Part shown: positions 18,756 to 29,518 of the stretch, in pieces
Position numbering within the stretch: position 1 is the stretch's first letter
Layout of the letters: each line of letters opens with the position of its first letter
NCBI RefSeq assembly: GCF_000022205.1
Contig: NC_012030.1
Span: forward strand, 310,001-374,000
Origin: Halorubrum lacusprofundi ATCC 49239
GTDB lineage: Archaea; Halobacteriota; Halobacteria; Halobacteriales; Haloferacaceae
Direction of reading: 5' to 3'
DNA length: 64,000 nucleotides
Translations under genes and position numbers: made by a program
The notes under the pieces: model-generated
Seen by the model: the letters and a program-made list of their open reading frames with translations, nothing else
What the model was told of the DNA's origin: nothing
The model's database searches: none

Positions 18756-19502
18756 ATGCAAGTCATCGAAGCAACGCTTACCACACACGGGAAAGTCGGC
18801 TTCGCCTCGCGTGAAGTCGGCCGAATGACGGATACGGACTCCTGTATCCTGAATACGGCGCTCCACTACGCACTCGATCTTGCTGGTGGTCGCTACGTCG
18901 ACGTCAGTCATCAGCCAACATACATCGAAGACACTGCTGAGATAGTAAATGACGTATACGTCAGCCCTGCGGCACCTGCTCGTATCGAGCGAAATGAGTC
19001 GATAAAAACGGAGTACATCACGACGAATCGGAATGCTCGGAGTGACACGTACGCGACACCAAATTACCCCGCAGCGGATGATCCGACTGGAAAATCAAAA
19101 AAGAATCTTCCCACGTTCGAACGAGAGCGGGCACTCGCCCCTGAAAACGTGTTTCGGTTCTATGTGTTCCCGTATGGTCGGGACGCAACCGAAGTCGTAT
19201 CGCAGCTTCCGTCGTATATTCGCTTGGGGAAAAAGCGCGGGAAAGGACATGTTCGCTACCGGATCGTCGACGGAGCGCGTCGTTCCGGAGAGTTCACGCT
19301 AGGACATCCACTCAGTGTCTACGATCACGAAACGACACCTACCGGCGGTGTTGTAATGAAGCAGATGCAGCCGACGCCAGTCTGGTTCGAAGCCGAGTTC
19401 GATACGGAGTATTATGCGATTGAACCGCCGTTCCGAAATCAATCACGCGTCTGTTATCCTGCTGATGCAAAATTCTTAGCCACAAAACGGAACGATGTCT
19501 GA
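18756..19502 (+). CDS. csc1: Csc1 (Cas5-type subunit of type I-D)
   Basis: 248 residues starting 9 bp after csc2. Cas5-like: short N-terminal strand MQVIEATLTTHGKVGFASRE, then LPSYIRLGKKRGKGHVRYRI, a typical Csc1 glycine/basic segment. It caps the 5' handle of the crRNA within the complex. Its stop overlaps the cas3 start. Confidence 0.9.
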   Translation: MQVIEATLTTHGKVGFASREVGRMTDTDSCILNTALHYALDLAGGRYVDVSHQPTYIEDTAEIVNDVYVSPAAPARIERNESIKTEYITTNRNARSDTYATPNYPAADDPTGKSKKNLPTFERERALAPENVFRFYVFPYGRDATEVVSQLPSYIRLGKKRGKGHVRYRIVDGARRSGEFTLGHPLSVYDHETTPTGGVVMKQMQPTPVWFEAEFDTEYYAIEPPFRNQSRVCYPADAKFLATKRNDV

Positions 19503-21648
19503 GCACGATCCAGTTTCGTTTCAGCTTGCAGGGCTTGGTCTGCGAATGTACCCCGGAGAGTACCCTGTGGATGAGGTTATCCCTCATAAACATCAGTGGG
19601 CACTGCATGATGCACTCACAGACCGTCTTCCAGGACTGTTTGTAGACGATGCGCCGACAGGAGCCGGTAAAACGCTGGCATGGCTCGCTCCCGTCGTCTC
19701 CGAGGGACTCCAGACAGTAGCAGTATACCCGACGAACGCGCTTATTGAAGATCAGGTCCGGAATATCGACGAGAAACTCGAAGATGTTGAGGGAGGAAAT
19801 AATGTCCGTCTCCTTGCTGTGACTAGTGAAACGCTCCAGAACGAACACGCCGAGCAGTTCCCATCGGCTAACACAAACGGTGAACGGCTTCGAGACCTCC
19901 TCAAAGTAGCATTCGACAGCCGTGAGACGGTTATCCTTCTCACGAACCCAGACATATTTGTCCTGCTTCGTCGAGAAATCTATCGGGAGAGAATCGATGC
20001 GATCTCTCGGTTTGAGGTGGCTGTTGTTGATGAGTTCCATCGAGCAACACGAAAAGAGCGAAACACGATGCTCTTTCTGCTCGATGAGATGTACGAGACT
20101 AATGAAGCGATCTGTCGACTTAATCATCTCGTATTTCTCAGTGCAACTCCTGAGAAAGAACTCGAACGCCAGTTTGAGGAGGCAATGGGTGTGCCGTATT
20201 ATCGAGTCAGTGAAGTAAACTGGCGAGAGACGCCACTACCCGAAGTTCCTGATACTGAGGAGTCTGTGATTGCATTCGCTCCTAATGAACTCCCATCGAA
20301 CTATCGGGCAGTCCTGCCACCAGTTGATCTGACAATCACACCAGCACCGACCTTTGAGGCTGCAACAGCGATCCTTGACTCGGAAGACGTGTTGCATGAT
20401 CGATTGCGGGACGGCAGGACAGTGATGATGCTTGATGGGGTTCACGAGGTTGATCAAGTATATAATTCGTTGGCTCAATCAGACCTCAATGGGGCCGTTC
20501 GAATCGATGGGTTTCACCGGGAAAACGTGCGTGAGAAACTCGATACGTTCGAGACGTTAGTGAGTAATTCTGCGGTTGAGGTCGGTGTCGACTTCGATAC
20601 AGAGCAAATCATCTTCTCAGGTCACGATGCGGCGAGTTTCTTCCAACGCCTTGGTCGACTCAGAACTCGCCCGAACCGGTCTGCAGCGTATGCATATGTC
20701 CCACCGTATCTCCTTGACGCGCTCAACTCGATGGCCAACAAATATACTGGCCAATGGATTGACAGAGCAACATTTGAAGAGTATGTTAGTTCGGGATACA
20801 TTGACGCGTCGACACCCGGATCATTCGACTGGCGATACTCGGCTGTCGAAGCCTACGATCACGTCGAAAAACGAGCAAAGAGTGCACCATCAGATGATCA
20901 GCCAGCAATACGGGAGACAGGCTGGAAACGCATTGAACGTCACTTCTTCCACAACCACGAGAAGGAACTTACTGAGGCTGATCTGAAACGATTATATGGT
21001 GTTGCAGGTACGCCACTTTTGGATTCGCTCCAAACTTATCGCGGTGACAGCATACAGACAGTAGTTTATAACAACCAGTCACAGACGCTTCAGACATACA
21101 GTATCCCACATCTGCTCCGTCATGGGGATGTCTCGTTCCATTCGAAAGACGAGTTTCTTTCTATCCTTCCAGAGCAGTTGCATAACCAGGTATCACGGCT
21201 GGAACCATACAGTAGTGGCTACTGTCTCTATCAGGGAGGGTATGAAGACGAAACAGATACTACGGACGAAGAGCAGTTGACTGGACGGTTGGTTACCTAC
21301 AAAGCAACTGGTGAACTGTATTCGTTATTAAGTGATGTCTCACGGGATATTCGAACACCGAAAGTCTGCACTGGACTCGAAATCGAGACAGAGCCGAGCG
21401 TCAGCGGTCTCGATTTACTAAAGGGGGGCCTCTCGGATACTGAAGTTCTTTGTTATCCGTTGGAGGGCCACGTCTCCCAGATACAAAACCAGTATTCGCT
21501 CGGTCCGTTTGGATTTATTTATCCACTGTATTACACGGAAGGAGATGCAGCAGTAGCATTCAGCCACGATGCCCTGTATTTACACTGTCGCGTCCAAGAT
21601 CGGATCGAGGCCGAATCAAATACGATTGATGAGGTGCTTGATTTTTGA
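19495..21648 (+). CDS. cas3: Cas3 helicase of type I-D (no HD domain)
   Basis: 717 residues, superfamily 2 helicase. Walker A APTGAGKT at 53-60, Walker B DEFH at 179-182 (in place of DEAH), SAT motif at 216-218 (FLSATPE), and motif VI FFQRLGRLRTR. There is no N-terminal HD nuclease, as expected for type I-D where Cas10d carries it. It unwinds and translocates on target DNA after complex binding. The start overlaps the csc1 stop and the end overlaps the cas4 start. Confidence 0.93.
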   Translation: MSEHDPVSFQLAGLGLRMYPGEYPVDEVIPHKHQWALHDALTDRLPGLFVDDAPTGAGKTLAWLAPVVSEGLQTVAVYPTNALIEDQVRNIDEKLEDVEGGNNVRLLAVTSETLQNEHAEQFPSANTNGERLRDLLKVAFDSRETVILLTNPDIFVLLRREIYRERIDAISRFEVAVVDEFHRATRKERNTMLFLLDEMYETNEAICRLNHLVFLSATPEKELERQFEEAMGVPYYRVSEVNWRETPLPEVPDTEESVIAFAPNELPSNYRAVLPPVDLTITPAPTFEAATAILDSEDVLHDRLRDGRTVMMLDGVHEVDQVYNSLAQSDLNGAVRIDGFHRENVREKLDTFETLVSNSAVEVGVDFDTEQIIFSGHDAASFFQRLGRLRTRPNRSAAYAYVPPYLLDALNSMANKYTGQWIDRATFEEYVSSGYIDASTPGSFDWRYSAVEAYDHVEKRAKSAPSDDQPAIRETGWKRIERHFFHNHEKELTEADLKRLYGVAGTPLLDSLQTYRGDSIQTVVYNNQSQTLQTYSIPHLLRHGDVSFHSKDEFLSILPEQLHNQVSRLEPYSSGYCLYQGGYEDETDTTDEEQLTGRLVTYKATGELYSLLSDVSRDIRTPKVCTGLEIETEPSVSGLDLLKGGLSDTEVLCYPLEGHVSQIQNQYSLGPFGFIYPLYYTEGDAAVAFSHDALYLHCRVQDRIEAESNTIDEVLDF

Positions 21649-22262
21649 GCACACCACAGACAATCGGACAGCGTGATACACTCGTACCTGTGAGCGCATT
21701 AAACGAGTTTGTCTACTGTCCACGCCGATTTTATTATCAGCACTACCACGACGAGATGGGAACACCATACGAGCTTATAGATGGGCGATCAAAACACGAA
21801 AAGCAGTCTCAAAGAGGGGGATGGATCACCGAGAGATATTTCAGAGCAACCGAACTCGATCTCCACGGAAAAATTGATTTGATCGAATCGGGTGGGGATG
21901 TACTCACACCAGTAGAGCGGAAGCGTGCCGAAAGCGGACAGTATTTCCCAAGTGACGAGGTGCAGCTTGCGGGCTACTGTATGTTACTTGAAGCCGCAAT
22001 CGAGGAGCCAGTTAATGTCGGCTATATTTATTTGTATGAAACTGATGAGCGGTACGCGATCCAAATCACAGAGAGCCATCGAGAAACGGTACACAAGATC
22101 ATCGATAAAATCCGATCAATGTCAGTCGACTCAATCCCTCCACTCACGGACAACCCAAAGAAGTGTGAAGCCTGCTCAGCACGGGAGTATTGCATGCCCG
22201 AGGAGACAGCCATCCTGGAGCCCGAGAAAGCCCAGGGTACGGGCTGGGAGGGCGAGGTATGA
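21645..22262 (+). CDS. cas4: Cas4 exonuclease (adaptation)
   Basis: 205 residues with a TTG start overlapping the cas3 stop. RecB-family nuclease motifs: Asp78 in HGKIDLI and Glu91/Lys93 in PVERKRA. Fe-S cluster cysteines: Cys25 (EFVYCPRRFYY) and Cys174, Cys177, Cys183 (KCEACSAREYC). Cas4 trims prespacers and helps select PAM-correct spacers. Its stop overlaps the cas1 ATG. Confidence 0.92.
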   Translation: MSTPQTIGQRDTLVPVSALNEFVYCPRRFYYQHYHDEMGTPYELIDGRSKHEKQSQRGGWITERYFRATELDLHGKIDLIESGGDVLTPVERKRAESGQYFPSDEVQLAGYCMLLEAAIEEPVNVGYIYLYETDERYAIQITESHRETVHKIIDKIRSMSVDSIPPLTDNPKKCEACSAREYCMPEETAILEPEKAQGTGWEGEV

Positions 22263-23254
22263 AAGCCACCGAAGGGATGTTCGACGAGTCAGTGGTCTAC
22301 GTCACCAAGCAAGGAAGCCAGGTTGGCACCGAGGGCGGTCGAATCACCGTCTGGGATGTCGACGGCGACGAGGGTGAGTTAGCCTCGTTCCCGACCGAGA
22401 AGCTCGATACGATCAACGTCTTCGGCGGGGTGAACTTCTCGACACCGTTCGTCGCCGAGGCCAACCGTCACGGGATCATTCTGAACTACTTCACCCAGAA
22501 TGGAAAGTATCGGGGGAGCTTCGTACCTGAAAAGAACACCATCGCGGAGGTCCGGCGAGCCCAGTATGACCTCGACGAGACTGCGGAGATCGACATCGCG
22601 GCAGATATGATCGCCGCCAAGATCCGAAACGCTCGGACGCTGCTCTCGCGGAAGGGCGTCCACGGGACGGAGCTGCTCAAGGATCTCGGTGTGCGGGCGA
22701 CGACAGTAGCTACGAAGGACGGCCTCCGTGGTGTTGAAGGAGAAGCCGCCGAGCGCTACTTCAACCGTCTCGATGAGACACTCACCGATGGCTGGACCTT
22801 CGAGAAGCGGACCAAGCGACCGCCAGAGGACCACATTAACTCATTGCTATCACTGACCTACGTGTTTATGAAAAACGAAGTGCTGAGCGCGTTACGGCAG
22901 TACAATCTTGATCCATTCTTGGGTGTGCTACATGCGGATCGGCATGGCCGACCCTCGCTGGCACTCGATCTCCAGGAGGAGTTCAGACCGATCTTCTGTG
23001 ATGCGTTCGTGACACGGTTGGTTAATCGCGGTGTCATCACCCACGATGAGTTCACTCAGGACAATCATTTGGCCGACGATGCATTTCAGACCTACTGCTC
23101 AAAGTTCGACGAGTTCATGCAAGAGGAGTTCACCCATCCGTACTTTGAGTACACTGTGACTCGGCGTAAGGCAGTGCGACAGCAGGCGATTCTCTTACGG
23201 AAAGCAATCACTGGCGAGTTGGATGAATATCATGCGCTAACTTTTTCAAAATGA
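22259..23254 (+). CDS. cas1: Cas1 integrase
   Basis: 331 residues from the ATG overlapping the cas4 stop; a longer upstream frame would overlap cas4 by 70 bp and is rejected. Metal-binding catalytic residues fit Glu160 (GVEGEAAERYF), His225 (GVLHADRHGRPSLALD) and Glu240 (DLQEEFRP). It integrates new spacers at the leader-repeat junction as a complex with Cas2. Confidence 0.94.
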   Translation: MKATEGMFDESVVYVTKQGSQVGTEGGRITVWDVDGDEGELASFPTEKLDTINVFGGVNFSTPFVAEANRHGIILNYFTQNGKYRGSFVPEKNTIAEVRRAQYDLDETAEIDIAADMIAAKIRNARTLLSRKGVHGTELLKDLGVRATTVATKDGLRGVEGEAAERYFNRLDETLTDGWTFEKRTKRPPEDHINSLLSLTYVFMKNEVLSALRQYNLDPFLGVLHADRHGRPSLALDLQEEFRPIFCDAFVTRLVNRGVITHDEFTQDNHLADDAFQTYCSKFDEFMQEEFTHPYFEYTVTRRKAVRQQAILLRKAITGELDEYHALTFSK

Positions 23255-23529
23255 CCATGCGCTTGGCAATAGCCTACGATGTGAGTGAGGATTCGAACCG
23301 CAGGCAAGTATATCGAACGCTCCAGAGGTATGGGGCATGGCGGCAGTACAGTGTCTTCGAGGTCGACGTGACTAAGACAGATCGCGTTGAGCTTGAAGAT
23401 GAACTCGAATCTCACATCGAGCCATCGGACGGTGATCGAATTCGTATTTATCGGCTCTGTCAGTCCTGCCAAGACAATACAACCGATCTCGGGTCCGATC
23501 CCCCCGGCGAACAATCGAACGTTCTCTGA
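23251..23529 (+). CDS. cas2: Cas2
   Basis: 92 residues with the ferredoxin-like Cas2 pattern: strand RLAIAYDVSED with Asp10, WRQYSVFEVDV, and DRIRIYRLC. It is the structural partner of Cas1 in adaptation. The ATG overlaps the cas1 stop, and a second ATG two codons later is also possible. Last gene before the leader. Confidence 0.93.
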   Translation: MTMRLAIAYDVSEDSNRRQVYRTLQRYGAWRQYSVFEVDVTKTDRVELEDELESHIEPSDGDRIRIYRLCQSCQDNTTDLGSDPPGEQSNVL

Positions 23530-23644
23530 ACAGGGTTACGTCGACCCTTATTAAGTCTCTGTACAGCCCCAGTCGACGTAGCGGGGGTTAGATTTTGAGC
23601 ACTGAGAAAGGCTTTTGACCCCTATAACCGTATATTCACCCCCT
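23530..23644 (+). promoter_or_regulatory. CRISPR leader
   Basis: 115 bp between cas2 and the first repeat. It contains a perfect 9-bp inverted repeat, TACGTCGAC at 23537-23545 and GTCGACGTA at 23572-23580, and AT-rich TATA-like sequence (CTATAACCGTATATTC) at 23622-23637 just before repeat 1. The decayed repeats are all at the other end of the array, which confirms this side as the leader. Confidence 0.8.
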
Positions 23645-26600
23645 GTCGAGACACTCAGAAAACCCAGCACGGGATTGAAACTTACCCTCAAGGTACTATG
23701 TGCTGTGCTGCACTGTTGTCGAGACACTCAGAAAACCCAGCACGGGATTGAAACGACATCCACGGTGTTAACCCCCGGTGTTGTACCTGTGGTCGAGACA
23801 CTCAGAAAACCCAGCACGGGATTGAAACAGAACCGCGCGTCGGGGACGTCGAAACAGGCGAACGGTCGAGACACTCAGAAAACCCAGCACGGGATTGAAA
23901 CAAAGTCGCTGAGGTCGCCCTCGACGGCTTCGAGGTGTCGAGACACTCAGAAAACCCAGCACGGGATTGAAACATCCACAGATCCGGACCCTCAAAGGGA
24001 TACCCCCCGTCGAGACACTCAGAAAACCCAGCACGGGATTGAAACAATTGTTCGAACTCGACCGCGGTGTTCAAGCGCGTCGAGACACTCAGAAAACCCA
24101 GCACGGGATTGAAACCAGATCGGAACAGAACGGTAAGTAGCGGTTCGCTGTGTCGAGACACTCAGAAAACCCAGCACGGGATTGAAACCAAGAAAGGGTC
24201 ACAGTCGTGTTTTAGCACAGTCGGTCGAGACACTCAGAAAACCCAGCACGGGATTGAAACCTGAAGGCCGGGCGATACGAGTGCGGACACTGTCAGGTCG
24301 AGACACTCAGAAAACCCAGCACGGGATTGAAACCGGGACGAAGACCATCCCACCGATCTCGGAGGTCGAGACACTCAGAAAACCCAGCACGGGATTGAAA
24401 CCGTCCGATGGACTCCGTGACGGGAGTGGGAGTGTCGTCGAGACACTCAGAAAACCCAGCACGGGATTGAAACCGTGTCGACCTCTCGAACGTCGAGCTC
24501 GGAGATATTGTCGAGACACTCAGAAAACCCAGCACGGGATTGAAACCAGATCGGAACAGAACGGTAAGTAGCGGTTCGCTGTGTCGAGACACTCAGAAAA
24601 CCCAGCACGGGATTGAAACATATTGTCGATGTATTGCGCCGAATCGGTTGGGATGTCGAGACACTCAGAAAACCCAGCACGGGATTGAAACCTGCTTGAA
24701 GTGCCGAACCACTTCTAAAACAATCCGTCGAGACACTCAGAAAACCCAGCACGGGATTGAAACCATGAGGGTGAGACAGTGGGGGCCAACCTCACGTCGA
24801 GACACTCAGAAAACCCAGCACGGGATTGAAACAGCGTGGTTCCGAAGTCACCGAGCTCGTCCAAGTGTCGAGACACTCAGAAAACCCAGCACGGGATTGA
24901 AACATCAGTTTTGGATACCTATAGGAATAGGTTAGTTAGGTCGAGACACTCAGAAAACCCAGCACGGGATTGAAACGCAGCTACAGGGTGGGTGGTGACA
25001 AGCCAAAAAAAAGTCGAGACACTCAGAAAACCCAGCACGGGATTGAAACCAATCTTCGGGAGTGCCGAATGGGGTTATCCAGGTCGAGACACTCAGAAAA
25101 CCCAGCACGGGATTGAAACCTAACACAGGGGGCTGCGATGTTGGTGGTTTTGGTGTCGAGACACTCAGAAAACCCAGCACGGGATTGAAACGCCAAAGGG
25201 GATCGTCTACGCGGAACACGAACCCGGTCGAGACACTCAGAAAACCCAGCACGGGATTGAAACGGGCAGCGTGACCCCCGTCTCGCCGCTAAACGACGTC
25301 GAGACACTCAGAAAACCCAGCACGGGATTGAAACAAGCAACCCGACACGTTGACGAAGAGTAAGTAGCGGGTCGAGACACTCAGAAAACCCAGCACGGGA
25401 TTGAAACTTGCAGACACAGATTGTCTCACCATTGAAGAGATGTCGAGACACTCAGAAAACCCAGCACGGGATTGAAACTTACCCTCAAGGTACTATGTGC
25501 TGTGCTGCACTGTTGTCGAGACACTCAGAAAACCCAGCACGGGATTGAAACTTCCGTCGGGGGTTTCCTCTCCGGGGTGTTCGATACCTGGTCGAGACAC
25601 TCAGAAAACCCAGCACGGGATTGAAACGACATCCACGGTGTTAACCCCCGGTGTTGTACCTGTGGTCGAGACACTCAGAAAACCCAGCACGGGATTGAAA
25701 CAGAACCGCGCGTCGGGGACGTCGAAACAGGCGAACGGTCGAGACACTCAGAAAACCCAGCACGGGATTGAAACAAAGTCGCTGAGGTCGCCCTCGACGG
25801 CTTCGAGGTGTCGAGACACTCAGAAAACCCAGCACGGGATTGAAACATCCACAGATCCGGACCCTCAAAGGGATACCCCCCGTCGAGACACTCAGAAAAC
25901 CCAGCACGGGATTGAAACAATTGTTCGAACTCGACCGCGGTGTTCAAGCGCGTCGAGACACTCAGAAAACCCAGCACGGGATTGAAACCAGATCGGAACA
26001 GAACGGTAAGTAGCGGTTCGCTGTGTCGAGACACTCAGAAAACCCAGCACGGGATTGAAACCAAGAAAGGGTCACAGTCGTGTTTTAGCACAGTCGGTCG
26101 AGACACTCAGAAAACCCAGCACGGGATTGAAACCTGAAGGCCGGGCGATACGAGTGCGGACACTGTCAGGTCGAGACACTCAGAAAACCCAGCACGGGAT
26201 TGAAACAGCCCGTCACCATCAAAATGCCTGTTGATACTAATGTCGAGACACTCAGAAAACCCAGCACGGGATTGAAACTTCATCGTCGTCGACCACTCGT
26301 CGCCAAGAACGCACGTCGAGACACTCAGAAAACCCAGCACGGGATTGAAACCGAACAACGGCTACCTTCACATTCACATTGCGGTGTCGAGACACTCAGA
26401 AAACCCAGCACGGGATTGAAACAGCGATTCAACGAGTTTGTAGAGTCCGAGCGTCATGTCGAGACACTCAGAAAACCCAGCACGGGATTGAAACCACTGT
26501 AGGCGGCCACTCCCCCACTTTGATCGCCGGTCGAGACACTCAGAAAACCCAGCACGGGATTGAAACGTGTTGTAGCCGGAGAGAATCGAATACTGTTCGA

Positions 26601-29403
26601 TGAAGTCGAGACACTCAGAAAACCCAGCACGGGATTGAAACTACTGTTTGTCCGCGTAATCCGGATCGAAGCGGTGTCGAGACACTCAGAAAACCCAGCA
26701 CGGGATTGAAACCGCTGCTCATCGGCTACGAACCCGAAGTACCGCGATGTCGAGACACTCAGAAAACCCAGCACGGGATTGAAACATATCGCACAGGTCA
26801 CCGGATACAAGAAGGATTCACGGTCGAGACACTCAGAAAACCCAGCACGGGATTGAAACGAAGCAGGGGCTTGCCCCTGACCCGACCGGCGGGTCGAGAC
26901 ACTCAGAAAACCCAGCACGGGATTGAAACTGTCCGTTTTGGACGGGCGAGCCAGCATACTGTGATGTCGAGACACTCAGAAAACCCAGCACGGGATTGAA
27001 ACACCTTTTGAGGTCCAGCGAGTAGAATATTCTTTGGGTCGAGACACTCAGAAAACCCAGCACGGGATTGAAACCAATATTCACCGACCAGGATGTACAC
27101 GAACTCCGCGTCGAGACACTCAGAAAACCCAGCACGGGATTGAAACTCGGTCCTGTGTCATCCATCGGCTGCGGTCAGCGTCTGTCGAGACACTCAGAAA
27201 ACCCAGCACGGGATTGAAACTGGTCTGGTTGTGGTTCGAGACAGTCGCGGTCAGTGTGTCGAGACACTCAGAAAACCCAGCACGGGATTGAAACATTTCG
27301 TCGGCCTCGTAGCCGTAGGCGCTCATCACGGTCGAGACACTCAGAAAACCCAGCACGGGATTGAAACGAGGTACTCGACCTCAGATACGTCAGCGCTGTT
27401 GACGTCGAGACACTCAGAAAACCCAGCACGGGATTGAAACCTGGGATGACGAGGTTCCGCGCTGCGAGGATCGCGTTGTGTCGAGACACTCAGAAAACCC
27501 AGCACGGGATTGAAACTGATCTCTAACTCTGGCGAGATCAACCCGTGTTCGTCGAGACACTCAGAAAACCCAGCACGGGATTGAAACTAGTACTCTGTCC
27601 CGCCGTCGTAGGACGTCAGTCGTCGAGACACTCAGAAAACCCAGCACGGGATTGAAACGTTCTTTCGAATACGATACAAGAGTAGCGGGCGGGTCGAGAC
27701 ACTCAGAAAACCCAGCACGGGATTGAAACTAGTACTCTGTCCCGCCGTCGTAGGACGTCAGTCGTCGAGACACTCAGAAAACCCAGCACGGGATTGAAAC
27801 ACGTGGACGTCGGCGTCTGGGATACCTATGGCAGTGCGTCGAGACACTCAGAAAACCCAGCACGGGATTGAAACTGTTCTCGTATAGGCTGATTGCCCTG
27901 TTCTCATTAAGTCGAGACACTCAGAAAACCCAGCACGGGATTGAAACTCCAAGGGACCTTCCGAGCCCCAGATCGAGAGACTGGTCGAGACACTCAGAAA
28001 ACCCAGCACGGGATTGAAACGCGGACGTATCCGCACCAGTGTCCCATGCTTGTCGTCGAGACACTCAGAAAACCCAGCACGGGATTGAAACACCTGGAGT
28101 TCGCTTGTTACAGGGGATAACTCTTGGGTCGAGACACTCAGAAAACCCAGCACGGGATTGAAACCATCCCCGAGAGCGTGAGCGACGCGCTGCCGACCGG
28201 TCGAGACACTCAGAAAACCCAGCACGGGATTGAAACACATAAGTGTGTGTGTCATTACAGCCAGTGGTGCTGGTCGAGACACTCAGAAAACCCAGCACGG
28301 GATTGAAACATTCCGTCAAACGGGAAGACAAATACCAAGAGAGTGGTCGAGACACTCAGAAAACCCAGCACGGGATTGAAACGGGATCTCGTCGCCGCGG
28401 TCACTGTCGAGTATGACGTCGAGACACTCAGAAAACCCAGCACGGGATTGAAACCACGACATAATCAATGACGACTGAACGCGAACGCAGAAGTCGAGAC
28501 ACTCAGAAAACCCAGCACGGGATTGAAACGCCATGCACCGCCACATCGAACTCGGCGGTCATGGCGTCGAGACACTCAGAAAACCCAGCACGGGATTGAA
28601 ACGGACGCCCGAGCCGCTGTGGGACGACGACCGCGGACGTCGAGACACTCAGAAAACCCAGCACGGGATTGAAACCGGAATACAGCGGAGCTAGTCCAAA
28701 CGCTCGGTGAAGTCGAGACACTCAGAAAACCCAGCACGGGATTGAAACCACGACATAATCAATGACGACTGAACGCGAACGCAGAAGTCGAGACACTCAG
28801 AAAACCCAGCACGGGATTGAAACGCCATGCACCGCCACATCGAACTCGGCGGTCATGGCGTCGAGACACTCAGAAAACCCAGCACGGGATTGAAACGGAC
28901 GCCCGAGCCGCTGTGGGACGACGACCGCGGACGTCGAGACACTCAGAAAACCCAGCACGGGATTGAAACCGGAATACAGCGGAGCTAGTCCAAACGCTCG
29001 GTGAAGTCGAGACACTCAGAAAACCCAGCACGGGATTGAAACGATCGATTCGAGAGCGTCGAGGCGGTCCGGCGGGCCGTCGAGGCGACCAGAAAACCCA
29101 GCATGGGATTAAAACAAGCAGACCGCCGACCGCGGAGCCAGTCAAGTTTGTCGAGGCACCCAAAAAATCTACAACGGAATTGAATCCCACTCCCGCTGGT
29201 CAGTTCGTTAACCGCGCGTTCGGTCGAGACAGCCAGAAAATCCACGACGGAATTGAAACCACGAGGTGAAGGTGTGCGAGCCCGGCCGCCGGTTGTCGAG
29301 ACAACCAGAAAATCCACGATGGAATTGAAACGTTGTGACCCGTCGGCGGTAGCAAGCTGCTGAGTTGTCGAGACGGCCAGAAAACCCAATACAGGACTGA
29401 AAC
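23645..29403 (+). CRISPR. Type I-D CRISPR array, 80 repeats and 79 spacers
   Basis: 37-bp repeats begin GTCGAGACACTCAG and end GGGATTGAAAC (the 3' ATTGAAAC is typical of type I repeats). Repeats 1-75 (23645-29042) appear identical. Repeats 76-80 (starts 29079, 29150, 29223, 29295, 29367) carry several, mostly transition, changes. Spacers are 31-39 bp, mostly 34-37. Internal duplications: spacers 1-9 recur at 25479-26169; the four-spacer block 28455-28748 is repeated in tandem at 28749-29042; one spacer occurs three times (24116, 24547, 25989); another occurs twice (27588, 27730). That leaves about 64 different spacers. Open reading frames running through the array are artefacts of the repeat. 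Confidence 0.97.
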
Positions 29404-29460
29404 AAAGTAGGGGTTTGCTCCCGACCAGACCGGCGGAGTTGAGACGAATTGATGTCGGGC
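29404..29460. repeat. Degenerate array tail beyond repeat 80
   Basis: Directly after repeat 80 a 33-bp stretch matches the intact spacer at 26860-26892 except for about six, mostly C/T, differences. It is followed by GTTGAGAC-like sequence that may be a ruined 81st repeat. It marks the oldest, decaying end of the array. Confidence 0.5.
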
Positions 29461-29518
29461 CGTAATCGAGTTATACGATAATACGATTAGATTCCACAGA
29501 CAATCCCAGCTGATCGCT

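Noticed and set aside
13793-23529. A CRISPR-repressed toxin-RNA (CreTA-like) gene within the cas operon
   Set aside because: Genes overlap or are separated by only a few bases; there is no room for such a cassette.
23682-29366. Self-targeting spacers against genes in this window
   Set aside because: I saw no match by eye, but a full alignment search was not possible, so absence is not established.
23645-29403. Many open frames of 60-170 residues on both strands through the array
   Set aside because: They are translations of the 37-bp repeat (for example VETLRKPSTGLK and NPVLGFLSVST) with no independent coding support.
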